NCBI GenBank assembly: GCA_028023455.1
Contig: JAQFVV010006197.1
Coordinates: 21,075,254 to 21,139,253 of the forward strand
Origin: Epiperipatus broadwayi
Lineage: Eukaryota; Onychophora; Udeonychophora; Euonychophora; Peripatidae
DNA: 64,000 nt
Reading direction: 5' to 3'
The notes under the pieces were generated by a model. That model was not told the origin of the DNA. It saw only the letters and a program-made list of their open reading frames with translations, and did not search any database. Made by a program: the position numbers and the translations under genes. This document shows, piece by piece, positions 12,232 through 24,033 of this stretch (positions are counted from its first letter, which is position 1; the number at the start of each line of letters is the position of its first letter).

Positions 12232-12368
12232 TAGTATATATAAGTTGTGTTTTTTTATTATTTCTTTACACTTGAGAAGTCTGCTTGTAGCAGTGAAACC
12301 TTAGGTTGTGTTTTAATATTATTTTTATTCTGGTCTGGTTTAATTTTAGATTTGGGGTAGTTTTGATT
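12175..12368. repeat. Right inverted repeat of the Penelope-like element
   Basis: Pairs with 11586-11785. It contains the end of the endonuclease frame and TTGGGGTAGTTTTGATT at its outer edge. Confidence 0.8.
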
Positions 12369-12400
12369 TTATATTGACTAGTTTAGCTTTATGCTTGTAA

Positions 12401-12507
<107 letters not shown>

Positions 12508-12745
12508 CACTAACACTTGTTGTGATAAATATTTAAAATAACATTTCTTTGTTATATTTTTCTGTAATAAATATTTATATGTTAATTTATAAATGTTAAT
12601 TCCAAGCAAAAACAGAATATGTTATTGCTCATCCTAAATGAAACAATAAAAATTTATTTCACTCTAAAGAAAAATCGGAATAGATAAATATACCATACTC
12701 AAATAATTATTGATACTGTGGCAGGAGCAGCTCCAATGGTACTAA

Positions 12746-13114
12746 TTATGTGATGTGATGTACTGTGGCTTCTCCTTAAATGAAGTCAAGAATCTCTCAG
12801 CAATAACACCCAGAGAAACCTGTTAGCCACTTTATTTTCCATTCCCCACTCCAAGTTTTCCCATATTCTGCTCCATCCCATTTCCACAACATAATCTTTG
12901 TCAACTCTATGGTTTTTATATCTAAATCCCCCTTATCTTTTTCCAAACCCAGCATAAAAACCAATAATCCACTTTCTGTATAATCACTTTTTTCATATTT
13001 ATTCTTCCATAACTTCATTATATGTGCCCTTTCTGTTTTCAAGCATTTACATTCAATTAACAGATGCCTAATATTTTCTCTTCCTTCCTTACCCAATTTG
13101 ATCAAAGCAAACAA
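12746..13114 (-). mobile_element. LINE copy 3, 3' fragment of the I/Nimb-like family
   Basis: Reverse complement of the tail of the 5.9-kb LINE: the CATCA-rich tail lies at 12746-12757, then the conserved 3' region and a frame with EGRENIRHLLIECKCLKTER (the CX2C...HX4C zinc motif region). Only the last ~370 bp survive, truncated at the 5' side near 13114. More diverged than copies 1 and 2. Confidence 0.85.
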
Positions 13115-13577
13115 ATTTCAATGGAACAATATTCTTTTTAAAAATGGTTTAATTAGTTGTATTTACATAATAATTATGCAAAACATTGAATAATTATTAT
13201 ATTCCTGACATTTTCAAGCACAAATATAATATTTTTTTTCTGGGGTTGCTGCATTGTCATAGTGCTTATGGACCAGCCATCGCTATTAAAAAATATGATT
13301 AACTTACATTTCAAGAGTCAAAAAAATGAAGAACTTCTGGAAACATAAATTTTACAATCTATAAATACAAAGCTGGAGTGGAAGTACATTAAACAAACTG
13401 CATTACACACACATATAAATTGAAAGCAAGCATAAATGTTAGAGAGTGTTTATAATTTATTATAATCTATTAGTTTAACTTTATCTGCTTAATTAATTTA
13501 CGTATGTGTATATATGTATATAAACTCAATCTTATATAGCTGATACACATGACCACATACACGTAAAAAAAGATAAA

Positions 13578-13634
13578 TGATTTCCAATATATGTATTTTG
13601 TGCTGAACCAGCACTCATCAGTTGGCCCAGATCA
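13578..13634 (-). ncRNA. Hammerhead-like motif, family D copy 2 left (near-intact)
   Basis: On the minus strand: stem I CCAA/UUGG plus outer pairing, exact core CUGAUGA, stem II GUGCU-GGUUC-AGCAC (5 bp, or 6 bp with a 3-base loop), then AAAA where GAAA is required, stem III AUA-CA-UAU, and UA at the cleavage position. Only the invariant G12 is changed (to A), so the copy is predicted inactive although every stem is intact. Confidence 0.7.
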
Positions 13635-13932
13635 CCATCTCCTGCACATATATACAATTTGTGCTCAGTTTATATTAAGATAGCAATCTTTAATTGACAA
13701 GCTTCAATCTTCTCCACTCTTTGACTTTTCAGCCATTCATATCATTGAAAATCTGAGATGGAATACTCAAAGCCCTTGTTGATGCCAATATTGTTATCAT
13801 ACCCACGTTGATATGGATAGCTGAAGAGTTGAAGAGTAAAGAAGATTGATGCTTGTCTAATAAAGATTGAAGATTTGCTATCTTAATATAAACTGAGCAC
13901 TGATTGTATGTATGAAATGTGTGGGAGATGGT

Positions 13933-13987
13933 GATCTGGACCAACTGATGAGTGCTGGTTCAGAATGAAATACATACATTAAAGATC
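13933..13987 (+). ncRNA. Hammerhead-like motif, family D copy 2 right
   Basis: CUGAUGA and GAAA are both intact, but stem II is broken on its 3' side (CAGAAU instead of the pairing CAGCAC) and the 3' strand of stem I has changed from TTGG. Complementary damage to the left copy indicates independent decay from one functional ancestor. Confidence 0.6.
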
Positions 13988-14479
13988 ACTTATCCTTTCC
14001 ACATGAATGTGGTCTTATGTATCAGGTGGAGAGCTTGAAAGTCTGAGTTGAAGTCATTCTAATTACATTAAGTTTAGTATAGATAATATACATGTATTTA
14101 AATATTATGCATATATATTAAATATAATTGTAATATTAGAAGAAAAAATGAGACAAGTGATTTGAAAAGTGGACAAGTACACTAATATAAAGATAAATAT
14201 TAAAAAAAATCAAGAAGTGAAATTCATTTTAAATAAAAAAAATGGAAGAAAAATATTGCGGAGATTAATGATATGCAAATTAGAGAGATATGATTAGTTA
14301 TTAAATTTTATGGATGATATCAAATGCAGATAATTCAAATTTATATCCCAATAATTTCCAATTTTGATAAGGAAGTGACAGGCTTTTATTTATATAGATA
14401 TTCAGAATGCTTTGATTAGACTAAATATTTAAAAATTGTCAGAGGACATTTCATTGGTTAGATTTGATAAATAATTGAA

Positions 14480-16880
14480 AAATAAAAGTTTTAGCGGTAA
14501 ATTTGGATATGAAGATAAAAATGGAAAAGAACAGACTTGTGGAATTTGAAAAATATATGTATTATAATTTTAAAAAAAGAAAGAAAAAAAACCCAAAGCA
14601 GAAATAGATTATACTTTTATGAAAAGAAAGTATATATTTCAAGATAATAATGTACTTTTGATCATTGATTAGTGAGATGTAAGATAAGTTAATGTAAAAT
14701 AGGATTGAAAAAAGTTATTAATAAGGAAATAATAATTGATATCTCTAATCTTAAGAAATACTCTAGTCCTTTAAAACTATAATATGAAATTATTTAAAAT
14801 ATTAATATATTTTTAATATGTTCCTAAATAAATGGGCTTAATAACAATATGACAGATACTTTTTTAAGATTGTCTATATAAATAGCAGAACAAAAAAATC
14901 AGTAATTAAGTAAATTTTCAATTGAAATAAAGCCGAGTAGGAAAAAAGAATGTAAAAATATTTAAAGATAATTCATTTAATAAATTTGAATATCTAGAAT
15001 TCTATAAAATAGTGTGGGGGAGGTAATGGTGCCCTTAAGAAAATGTAGCTATAAGATGGCATGGAAAGATTTAAGAGGGAAAAAGTCTTAAAACCATAAA
15101 ATAACATTTTGTTATTAGAAAAAAAGTTGTTTTTATAATAAAAGAAAAATCAGCTTAGTTATTTAAAAAGAACTGATATCATAAAGGGGATGTGAGGAAG
15201 AATTGTACAAGGAACTATATAAAATGATAAAAAAATCAAGTCAGATGTCACATGACTTAATTTAATAAAGCTTGTATTTACAAATGCTATTCTCAAAGCT
15301 TATTAAGAGCTTATTTTGCAAGCTCTATATATAATAATAAGGAAATATATAGTAATAAAGAACAAGAAAACAAAATAGTTTTTATAATTATAATATCTTT
15401 TGAAATATCAAATATTTTAAAATATTAGGAGCTTGAGAAAGATTGTCGAATAATTGAAATTGTCCGCCATTTGCAAGTGTGATATATAAAGTGTTGCATT
15501 ATATATAGTGTATAAAAAGTATCATTATTTATATTAGTATTTTAAATAAAGAAATGAAAACTTCAGGAAATGATGAAATTATTATTAATATTTTAAAAGA
15601 AACAGGTGAAAATATTAAAAATATGTAAAAGTTATATACAAACTATCAAAATAATAAAAGTATATCAAATGAGTGAAGAATGCAGTAGATATCAATATTT
15701 GAGAAAGGTGAAAAAATATATTAGAAATTAGAAGCCATCAATCTTCTAATAGTTTTATATAAGATCTTTAATAAGATTATTACATATTTACAAAGAACAC
15801 TGCACTAAAGCCAACTAAAAAAAAACACCTATATTTAAAAATTGGTTTACAACACAATAGATCACATTTAGTATTAAGATTAGTTATTGAAAATACCAAT
15901 GAGTATAAGTTGCTATTTAGTACTAAATTTATAAATTATGAAAAAATATTTAGGTCTATAAAAATTTATACAGTGATTAAAGTGTTGTAATATTAAGATA
16001 CATACAGGATATTAACAAAGTCTAATGAATAAAAGTGTGGCCACATTAAGATTAACATCAATTAGGGAATATGTCAAAGTGGTTCAAACTTTTCAGTTTT
16101 ATGAGAAATATTTTGAGAATTAAAATAAGAAGCTAAAAAATAAATAAATAGAAATTATATATTTATATTTTGGAAATGATATAATTGTTTTTAAAAAATG
16201 TGTTAAAGATTTAGAAAATATTACTAGGTATATTAAAAGAAATTAAGAAAGTAAAACAAAAAATGAAGTCAAAATCACATTAATGTTTAATGGTCTCTCA
16301 TCAAGTAGATAATCAAGATTAATAATGTTATTCATAATATTAATATGGCATAAATAAAATGAATGAAATTAATTATAAATATTAACTTGGATGGAGTACT
16401 TTTGGTAGAAATAATATTTTTTTAAAAATATGCCTATGTACTTGAAAAGAAAGATTTTTAATAAACATATTTTATCAGTGATTACTCATGGACCTAAGAC
16501 ATGGACATCTAATAGATCAATATAATTATTTAAGCCATGCAGAAAGGTAGATAAAGGTGTATATTGGAATTAATAAGAAGAAATCCAAAGCAAATTGTAT
16601 AAATGAGAAAATGAACAGTTACCATTGATAGATTGATAGAATTAAAAGGCTGAAATGGAGACAGACTGAAAATATCTTTAAAAGAAGAGATAACAGATTG
16701 AGAACAGACTGAGTTCCATCATATTATAAGAAATCTAGAAAGGAACCCCATGTGGAGTGAATGATGAATAAGAATGTTTGCTGAAGTGATATGGAGGAAA
16801 AATATATTAATAACGTAAACTATTTATTCTGCACTGGATTCATATATATATATATTTGCCCTGGATTCATAGTAGTTGAA
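14480..16880 (+). pseudogene. Heavily decayed RTE-type LINE
   Basis: Fragments in order match the better RTE copy at 45.0-47.9 kb. An endonuclease piece at 14515-14570 reads like NRLVEFEKYMYYN. RT pieces are near 15900-15990 (FINYEKIFRSIKIYTVIK), and the thumb region near 16395-16500 contains the equivalent of TFGRNNIFLKICLCT. It ends near a CTGCACTGGATTCAT segment corresponding to the RTE 3' end (CTGCAGTGGATT at 47.92 kb). Dozens of stops and shifts mean no frame survives. The start is uncertain. Confidence 0.65.
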
Positions 16881-17124
16881 AATGATGATTACTGTTAATA
16901 CAGCGGACAAAAGAATTAGGACATTAAACCACAATCCTGTATGCTTAAACATTTCAATAAAAATTATAAATTTGATAAAAATATATTATGTTATGTTTGA
17001 ATTTCTCAATATTCTTTTTTTAACTCAAACTGTGAAAAAATTAGAACAGGGAGAGGTATTAGTCAAAATAAGAGTCATAGATCATGTGACCCTATCTCCT
17101 AAGCTTGTAAGTTATAAACAATGA

Positions 17125-17282
17125 GGATTGCCAATTCCTCTACAAGCTTTGTGATAAATGCTTAGCCAGAGCCAGCACTTAAATTATCTCTGTCAGGAAC
17201 CCCTCCCCAAACCCCTGACCATGGTTTCATGCTTTGGCACTCCTCAGAGAGGTGTCAGGGTAGGTTCAGACACTAGTAAAAG
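17125..17282. other. GC-richer 150-bp segment of unknown origin
   Basis: Clearly higher in G+C than its surroundings (CCCCTCCCCAAACCCCTGAC). It abuts the 5' truncation point of the LINE at 17283. No frame recognised. Confidence 0.5.
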
Positions 17283-18208
17283 GGTTTTAGATTATTTAGA
17301 GAAAGTACAAAGGGAAGTATGAAGACATGCATTAGATGCAGAGATGTGGACAGCAAAGGAGGCAATTCAAGGAGAAATGGGATGGTCAAGTTTTTATATG
17401 AGAGATGCAAAAAGTAAAATGAAAATGTTTGGTAGGTTGCAGTTTATGGATAGTAAAAGAATAGCAAAAATAGTGTTCAATTGGGTTATGAGTAAAGAGC
17501 AGGTAACAAGATGGGTGAGAAAGGTAATGCAGTATGAAAAGATTTGGATAAAGAATTTATATCAGTATACTTGTATAAAAGGTGGGATGATTGTGTTAGG
17601 AGGATTGTTGAGTGTTATAGTGGTAAGGAATGGGATAAAAGAATAGAAGCATTAATAAAAAATAGGGAGTTGGAGAGATGGAGAACTAGTATGGAGGGTA
17701 AGAAGAGTTTAAATATATATAGAAGTAAACAGAATATTGGATGCGAGTTAATTTATGATAATAGTAAGGAAAGTAGTTTATTATTTAAGGCTCGAACGGG
17801 ATCTTTAGCAACAAGAGAATATACATGTAAATGGAAAACTATGGCTAATTTAGTGTGCAAATTGTGTAAGGAAGGTATAGAAAATATTAGGCATCTGTTG
17901 ATTGAATGTAAATGCTTGAAAGCAGAAAGGGTACAGATAATGAAGTTATGGGAAAATAGATATGAACAAAGTGACTATACAGAAAGTGAATTATTAGTTT
18001 TTATGTTGGGTTTGCGAAGAGATAAGGGGGATTTAGATATAAAGGCCATAGAGTTGACAAAGATTATGTTGTGGAAATGGGATGGGGCAGAATATGGGAA
18101 GACTTAAGAGTGGGGAATGGAGAATAAAATGGCTAACAGGTTTATCTGGGCATAATTGCTGAGATATTCTTGACTTCGTTTAAGGAGAAGCCAAATACAT
18201 CACATCTA
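17283..18208 (+). mobile_element. LINE copy 2, 3' fragment of the I/Nimb-like family
   Basis: Very close to 6655-7585, starting TTTTAGATTATTTAGAG and ending at a short CATCACATC tail. It carries the C-terminal third of ORF2 in two overlapping frames (17344-17646 and 17544-18107) split by a one-base shift near 17540. The longer one has CKLCKEGIENIRHLLIECK. The high similarity to copy 1 suggests recent activity of the family. Confidence 0.9.
17544..18107 (+). pseudogene. C-terminal region of LINE ORF2 with CX2C...HX4C zinc motif
   Basis: 187 codons without the RT active site. The zinc-binding motif CKLCKEGIENIRHLLIEC lies at about residues 107-124; such C-terminal clusters occur in several LINE clades and are thought to bind nucleic acid. 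The first Met is not a genuine start; it is the first ATG after a frameshift inside the old ORF. It is followed 100 bp later by the element tail. Confidence 0.85.
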
Positions 18209-18330
18209 AAAATACCAACCCAAAGCCAAGCACTTATCTAAAAGTTATCTATTGAGAGGAAAATCTGAAATTTTCAGACATCTACATGTCTTCAAACCCA
18301 GCTATCAAACTCAAATAGCTATATAGGGCT
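18209..18330 (-). repeat. Family B element fragment
   Basis: The reverse complement matches the part of the family B element at 40240-40330 (GACATGTAGATGTCT and the following TTTCAGAT block). It lies directly after the LINE tail. The hammerhead-like part is not included. Confidence 0.6.
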
Positions 18331-21170
18331 GCTAGAGGTATTATTTTTTATTTTTAGTAATAATATGCTCAAAAGAAAGATAAATGTTGCTTTTAGTTAT
18401 TAATTTTGAACAGGACAGCTAGAATTTTATCCTAGACTATGCCCAAGTGGAGCTAAAAGCCATAAGAAAATAGTAATAACAATAATAATGCTGGTTACAT
18501 AGTGATGAAATCCATGAAAATTAGAATTAAAAACATATATATTTAATGTAGTGACTAAAATGAATAGAATATATTACCAGTGTCCAGTTTGTTATATGCA
18601 CACACATATAAAACTATTTAATCAAACTGCAAGTAAGTGGACAGATAAACATTCACATCTATACAAAGAAATTTTGTTCCACAAGTATAAATTAATTCAA
18701 GTAGCATTTCAACCATAATCACATATTCCATTTCAACACTATCTGTTAACTAATCTATGTATTGAATGGGCTAATATTGAGTTTTAGGACTACCACAATT
18801 AAGGTGACCCTAAGTACTGATTTTACTAGGACAGTACTGGTTTTCTAGCCATTGGTTCTGGTTAGTTATAAAATGTAACCACTACAGCTTAGGAAATTGT
18901 AAATATTCTTGTATCTTTTTTTATTAAAACCATTTTGTTCTAATGCTACACTTAATTCTTTTATTGTATGACAAAAAAAGATAAGAATACTTCGTAATAT
19001 TTTTTCAACTTATATTCTACAACAGCAAATGCTGTCTGAGCTATTTCAAATATCCTAGTTTTGAATTTGAAAAAAAAAAAGGTAACCTTAATCAGAATGA
19101 ACTTCCATTTATGAAATGAACTATATATAATTACAAACTAGTAGTTGATATTGCATTGATATGTGTGACTATCTATTTACGGATTCTGATTAATCAGTTT
19201 TATTGCATACATATAAGTATGTGTTTAAATATATTAGATAAGTAAACAGGAAATAACTGAAGCTTCCAATGACGTGTATAATGCAAATAAACTTTCCAAA
19301 AGACAGATGATAACACCTGTCTATATTATGTATATTTAAAACCTGTCTATATTATGTATATCTAAATGTATGCGTCCATACACGTGCACATATATCAACA
19401 ACACCTTTCATTTTGTCAAAAATGTCATTTGAATAAAAAAAATATTGTTATGGTTAGTTTTAACTATACAGTATATGTATGAATTTGTTTAACCTAGCTT
19501 AGATAAATGATTTTGTTTATTGTCTCCGAGAATTTAAAAGACTTCAGAGAAAGAATATAGATTCAAATATTATTGAGTAATATCAAAAAATCAATATCTC
19601 TTCATTTGCAATGCTTTCACTATGTGTATAAATGTTTTATGATTCAATAATAAAAAAGTAAGATAAGATAAATTATTATAGTAGTTGTTATAATCATATT
19701 TATTCATATACTATGTAAACATCTATTGCATTTTAGTATGTATATGCTTTAGTTTGAGACAAAGAAAACATAAAAAAATTGTTGACAGAATTATGGAGGG
19801 TAGGTAAAATAGATAGGAAGGAAAAAGTTGATATATGATCTTAAGAAAAGAAATAGTCATGAATAATTAATGAGTGGAGTTTGTGAATTACATCCCAGCT
19901 ACCTACCCTAAATGTGAAATTAAAGTCACAATTGAAAACCAGACTTGATAGTTAGAAATTGCACTTCAAAAGTAAATAGAGCAAAAATATGGAGGGAGTG
20001 ATATGATTTAGTATGTAAAATCTGTTTTATGACAGATAATTAATAATGATGATGATGATATCTTTTATTTATTCTAAATGCTTAATATGTTCCAATTCAT
20101 AAAATATTCCAGTTTGAATTTTGGTTAAATATTTTGTTGGAGATAGTTCTTTTCTGAGTTATTTAATAAAGTGAATAGAAGATTATTCAAAAATTATAAT
20201 GATAAACTAGGTTAATACAGTTAGAAATGCATAGCGAGTAGAAAGAAAAAAAAGTTGAGGGGGAGGGGGGCAGATAAAGAAATGATTGGACATATCATTA
20301 TAGATACATGAATAATAAATGAAGAAAGTATAAATCTCAAAAGAAAAAGAAAATTGATTGTATATTAAAGAAGAAGATGTGTAAAGTAAAAAGTAATTGA
20401 TTTGAATAAGAAGATTTAAACTGATTTGTGAAACATAATTTTAGGTGAACATTGATGGTAATGTTTATTTAATGCAAGAAGAGTATGTGAAAAATAAGTA
20501 GGATCTGCACATAGTCATAATACAGCATACTATAAATGTATGTTTTCTTCTTAAGGTTGGACCACATATCAATGTATCATATGTGTAGAGTTGGCATCAC
20601 TATCAGACCAACCTTAGTGAGGGACACAGTACTGACTCTTAAGGATCGCAGCTTGATGAAAATTAGTTGTTTATGTGAAAGTAATCAGCTTTGAGCTTTT
20701 TATTTTTTTCTGTAAAGCACCTGTTCTTAAACATCAAAGCCATGCTTAAGATGCAAAATAATCAGGTGGTGAAATTACAGAAATGATCATATATTAATAC
20801 TAGATTGCTAACTTTGCATTTGAACATCTTATAGTAGATCAGCAACAAGATAAATGAGCTTCATCATAATAATTAATGCATCATTGAACAACTAATAATT
20901 CAATTGGTAAGACATTCTGAAAAAGTTCTATTTATATAATCACTAGAAATCAATATGTACTTGATGTCATCTTATTATCTCCACATACATTAGAGTATGA
21001 TGCTTACATCCTCAAACTTTAGAGGTATACCACAAGCTTAAATAACGAGTATTGTCTATTTTTTTAACCAGACATGCAGATGCTTGCTAATTTCAGGATG
21101 AGTTAAGAAAAGAGTGTTATTCACTCATTTATATTAAAAGGAAATAATTGGATGGCTTTATAACTTGAGA
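18331..21170. other. Long AT-rich non-coding stretch
   Basis: No coding frame above 60 codons. A GAT trinucleotide run at 20046-20060 and a purine-rich stretch around 20235-20400 may be a very old LINE remnant, but I cannot support an assignment. Confidence 0.45.
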
Positions 21171-21174
21171 GTTA

Positions 21175-21270
21175 TAAGAAGTTGGCCAAAAGTATCATTA
21201 CTGGAATTGATTTGAGGATCTTATGCTCCAAAGTCTAATACTCTACCACTGCATTAAATCATGAAGAGCA
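21175..21270 (-). repeat. SINE-like tRNA-derived repeat (Trp-rich A box family)
   Basis: Minus strand reads ATTTAATGCAGTGGTAGAGT..., alignable with copies at 41.5 and 54.9 kb (TTTGGTGCAGTAG.../TTTGGTGCGGTGG...). The promoter-like A box is recognisable and the B box is weak. Confidence 0.5.
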
Positions 21271-21575
21271 CTTACATTTTAATATATCACTACCTTTAAA
21301 TCATAAGATCATTGTCCATAAGTGAATTTTTTTTTTTTTTTACTAATTCTCTCTGGTTAGTCCTTCCTTACAAAAGCCTGAATAATAGCAAGTAAACTCT
21401 TTCTATTTTTTTTCTATGTTTCAAAGGTACTTTATTCATTCTTTGAAAAGAAAACATTGGTTACACTTATTTACCCTTTTTTTACAACATTAAATAAATC
21501 AGACACTAGATACCTTGTATTCAAAAACTTTTCTATCTCTTACTCTTATTGTCTCTAGCTTATTTCTAAAAGCAA

Positions 21576-23170
21576 TTAGTGGTTTACTTGAACTGTTTTC
21601 ATAGACACATATGCACCTTGTGTACCATGTAGCATAAAGCACAAAGATATTAGCACATACATTTGAAAAAAGATCTCTATCAAATTTCTTATTTTATTCT
21701 TAAATATGACTGGCATTTCCACCGTGATCTGATCAAATCTGGGACATGAGAAATAAAATGTGAAATTGGGTTTCAGACTTCCTTTTACAAAGACCACAGC
21801 AATTATCTATTGATGGAATCTGTCTTTTACATTTTGTAAAAAAAAATTGGTAGGTAATGCTTTTAAGTTGATATTAACTAGAAAATCAAAGAATTTAGAT
21901 TCAATTGACCAATATCTAAATTGGTGACATAGTTGTTTATTTATAAGTTCAAGTATAGACTTCCTTGTGAATTTTTGTGGCTGGGGAAAGTAATAAATAT
22001 ATTTCCCCAATATTGATATTTACCCTTTGGGGGAATATAGACTAGATTTTGTATATCTAAGACTAAGTCTTTAATGGCCTTTAAATATTCTGTAAGTGGA
22101 GGTGGTCTATCTGTAGATATGATTTAAAATTCTATTTCCAGGTAAGGAAACCTCTCAGTACATCTTGAGATGATTAAGTGATTTTTGTATTTCAAATACT
22201 TTTATTGAATGTAGACCCAGGCCATTACTTGCAGATGGAGAGTAGAGCTTTCTAATTGAGATTGATGAAATCCTTCTACCCCAGAGAAGTTTTCTCAGTA
22301 GTGTGTGACTATGATTAATAAATTTCTTTGTAAATTTTATTATTGGTGTATAATATATAATTCTAGTCACAATTAGCATGTTGTATAATGAAACTTTAGT
22401 GAATAGAGAAAGATAAGGTTTTGTTAGGGAGTTGATTATATGTTCTATTTTATTTGTTAGTTGTTTTTGAATACTTGTTTTCATTTGTGTAGGATTTAAG
22501 TAAAATGGAACGCCTAAAAAGAGGCTGAGTTTTCATTTAAAGTGTTCTATAATATTGCGTCCTATGTAAATTTGCCATGCACTTGATTTTTCCATATTAA
22601 ACATGAGTTTGAATTTGTCAGTGTATTGTTTTAGCAATTTTATTACAAGTGGAACTTGTTTTCTGGGTAAGAAAATTGGTGTTTAAGTCTGGGATATATA
22701 TGCCTGTCATTTCTTTTTTGATGGCTGCTAGTAAAGAGTAAATGTATATTGAGAAGTGCGCTCAATGAAGAATCTTGAGGGTATAGAACAATTGGGAATA
22801 ATAGGCAATGATATTGGTCATTTATAGTTATATGCATTTCCCTGTTCCGAAGCAAATTTGTCAAGACATAAAGGTATGCTTTAGGTATATTCAGGTTCAG
22901 CTAGAGTGTTAATCAGAATGTCTATAGGAACTGTATCAAACGCAGATTTAATATCCAGCTGAATCATAACAGGACTATATTTTTTCTTTATTCTAATCAT
23001 GTCAATAACAGTTCTAAATATAAAAGCTGCTTAATTAATAGATGAGCCCTTTTTTGCAAATTGGCATTTAGAGAGCATAGGTAAAATATATGGCTCTATT
23101 CTGTCTTACGAACAACTTCCAATACCTTAATGCTGACGCTTCTTTTTGTGTTAAGATTTTTTAATTTCCT
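21576..23170 (-). pseudogene. L1/Tx1-like LINE ORF2 remnant (RT to C-terminus)
   Basis: Read right to left. An RT finger region at 23070-22990 (frames FRTVIDMIRIKKKYSP) runs into VMIQLDIKSAFDTVPIDI, RT motif A, at 22970-22915. A palm fragment at 22860-22640 spans frameshifts. A thumb/connection segment at 22484-22155 ends WGRRISSISIRKLYSPSA then NGLGLHSIKVF, typical of L1/Tx1 proteins. A C-terminal CGLCKRKSETQFH cluster lies at about 21790-21740. It is broken by several stops and lacks the endonuclease. It may belong to the same family as the ORF1 remnant at 2.3-4.7 kb. Confidence 0.7.
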
Positions 23171-23188
23171 ATCATTTTTCATTCAAAG

Positions 23189-23394
23189 ATAAGGTTGCAC
23201 CATATTTTATGCGTGTTTTTTTTTTTATGGACAATGCACCGACTCTATTTGTCCTTAAAGGATTAAAAAGTGGTCATTTTTTACAGCATATTATTGGAAA
23301 ACAAATAGGTGAAATTGGTAGTTTCGTAAAACTAGAATTTGATGAAAATGGTTCAGCTGCCTTGTTTATAAATCATTTTACAATGGTTTTATAA
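23189..23394 (+). CDS. Candidate terminal exon of an unknown gene
   Basis: An open reading segment follows a pyrimidine-rich stretch and AAAG (23165-23188), a possible splice acceptor. It encodes a hydrophilic-hydrophobic sequence (LKGLKSGHFLQHIIGK, VKLEFDENGSAA) that looks more protein-like than most frames here. It ends with TAA at 23392-23394, and AATAAA follows at 23518. I do not recognise a family. It could equally be a decayed transposon frame: the poly-T run inside it (FFF) is odd for an exon. Confidence 0.3.
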
Positions 23395-24033
23395 TTTTCT
23401 CGGAATGTCATTTCTTCAATTCACTTTTGTCTTTCCTTCTCATTGTATACATATATGAGTGTGGGTTGTATTTATTGAGCTTAAAAATTAAATGACATTT
23501 GTAAATGCGCAACCGCGAATAAATATATCTTTACTGACTTCAATTTAAGGCCAACATCCTGTCGGTATCCCGTTTGATTTGAAAGCTTAGTAAACATTTT
23601 TTTTTATATACGCATCTAAAATTATCATCAAAAATTGCACAAACTGGTGAAAAATACCGATTTTTTTTTATACTTATTAAATCATAAAAAATATTCCACG
23701 CGTTTGAAAAGGAAGAGCTTTAATTATTTCTACCTTCGTTCCTGTTTTCCAGTTCCTTCCCTGTTACCTCGATCAGTCCACGTTGATTTTTCAAGGGGTA
23801 ATAGCTTTGCAAAAAGTCACTATGTTAATATCATGTGATATTTCAAGAGATTTTTGTGAATGGTTTACCAAAACTGTGCGTAATGCATCATTCCAAATTA
23901 CCCATAATGCAGCTTTTTAATCAATTATGAATAATGTATTAATGAAATAATTTTTTTTTTTTTTTTCAAAAATAGCATCTTTCATTCTTTATACCAAGGT
24001 TGCTAACGATCGGCTTTGCTTTGATATCTAAAA
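23395..24033. other. CpG-bearing intergenic/promoter-like stretch
   Basis: Keeps more CpG dinucleotides than the surroundings (GCGCAACCGCG near 23507, CACGCG near 23697, CTCGATCAG near 23768). In animals with gene-body methylation, CpG retention often marks promoters. No TATA box is supported. Confidence 0.3.

Larger units (their letters stand above)
11586..12368 (+). mobile_element. Penelope-like element 3' portion framed by inverted repeats
   Basis: A GIY-YIG endonuclease frame is framed by long inverted repeats: 11586-11785 and 12175-12368 are near-perfect reverse complements, and the right arm includes the end of the coding frame. Penelope-like elements are known for GIY-YIG endonucleases and for terminal repeats that may be inverted. 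The RT domain is missing, so this is a 5'-truncated copy. A TA microsatellite abuts the right side. Confidence 0.8.
13520..14040. mobile_element. Family D palindromic element, copy 2
   Basis: Two arms of about 200 bp in inverted orientation: left about 13535-13745, right about 13815-14035, with the centre near 13775. Each arm carries one hammerhead-like motif (13578-13634 on -, 13933-13987 on +) and the block TTAATATAAACTGAGCAC or its complement. A 71-codon minus-strand frame at 13729-13944 is a by-product of the palindrome. No protein seen. Confidence 0.75.

Noticed and set aside
11670-12305. Intact hammerhead in the Penelope terminal repeat
   Set aside because: The GAAAC and hairpin parts fit, but the CUGANGA box reads CUUGAGA and stem I does not pair at the right register; kept only as a degenerate resemblance.
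20530-20620. Inverted pair TAAGGTTGG / CCAACCTTA as transposon ends
   Set aside because: Only about 10 bp, no target duplication, no second copy in the window.
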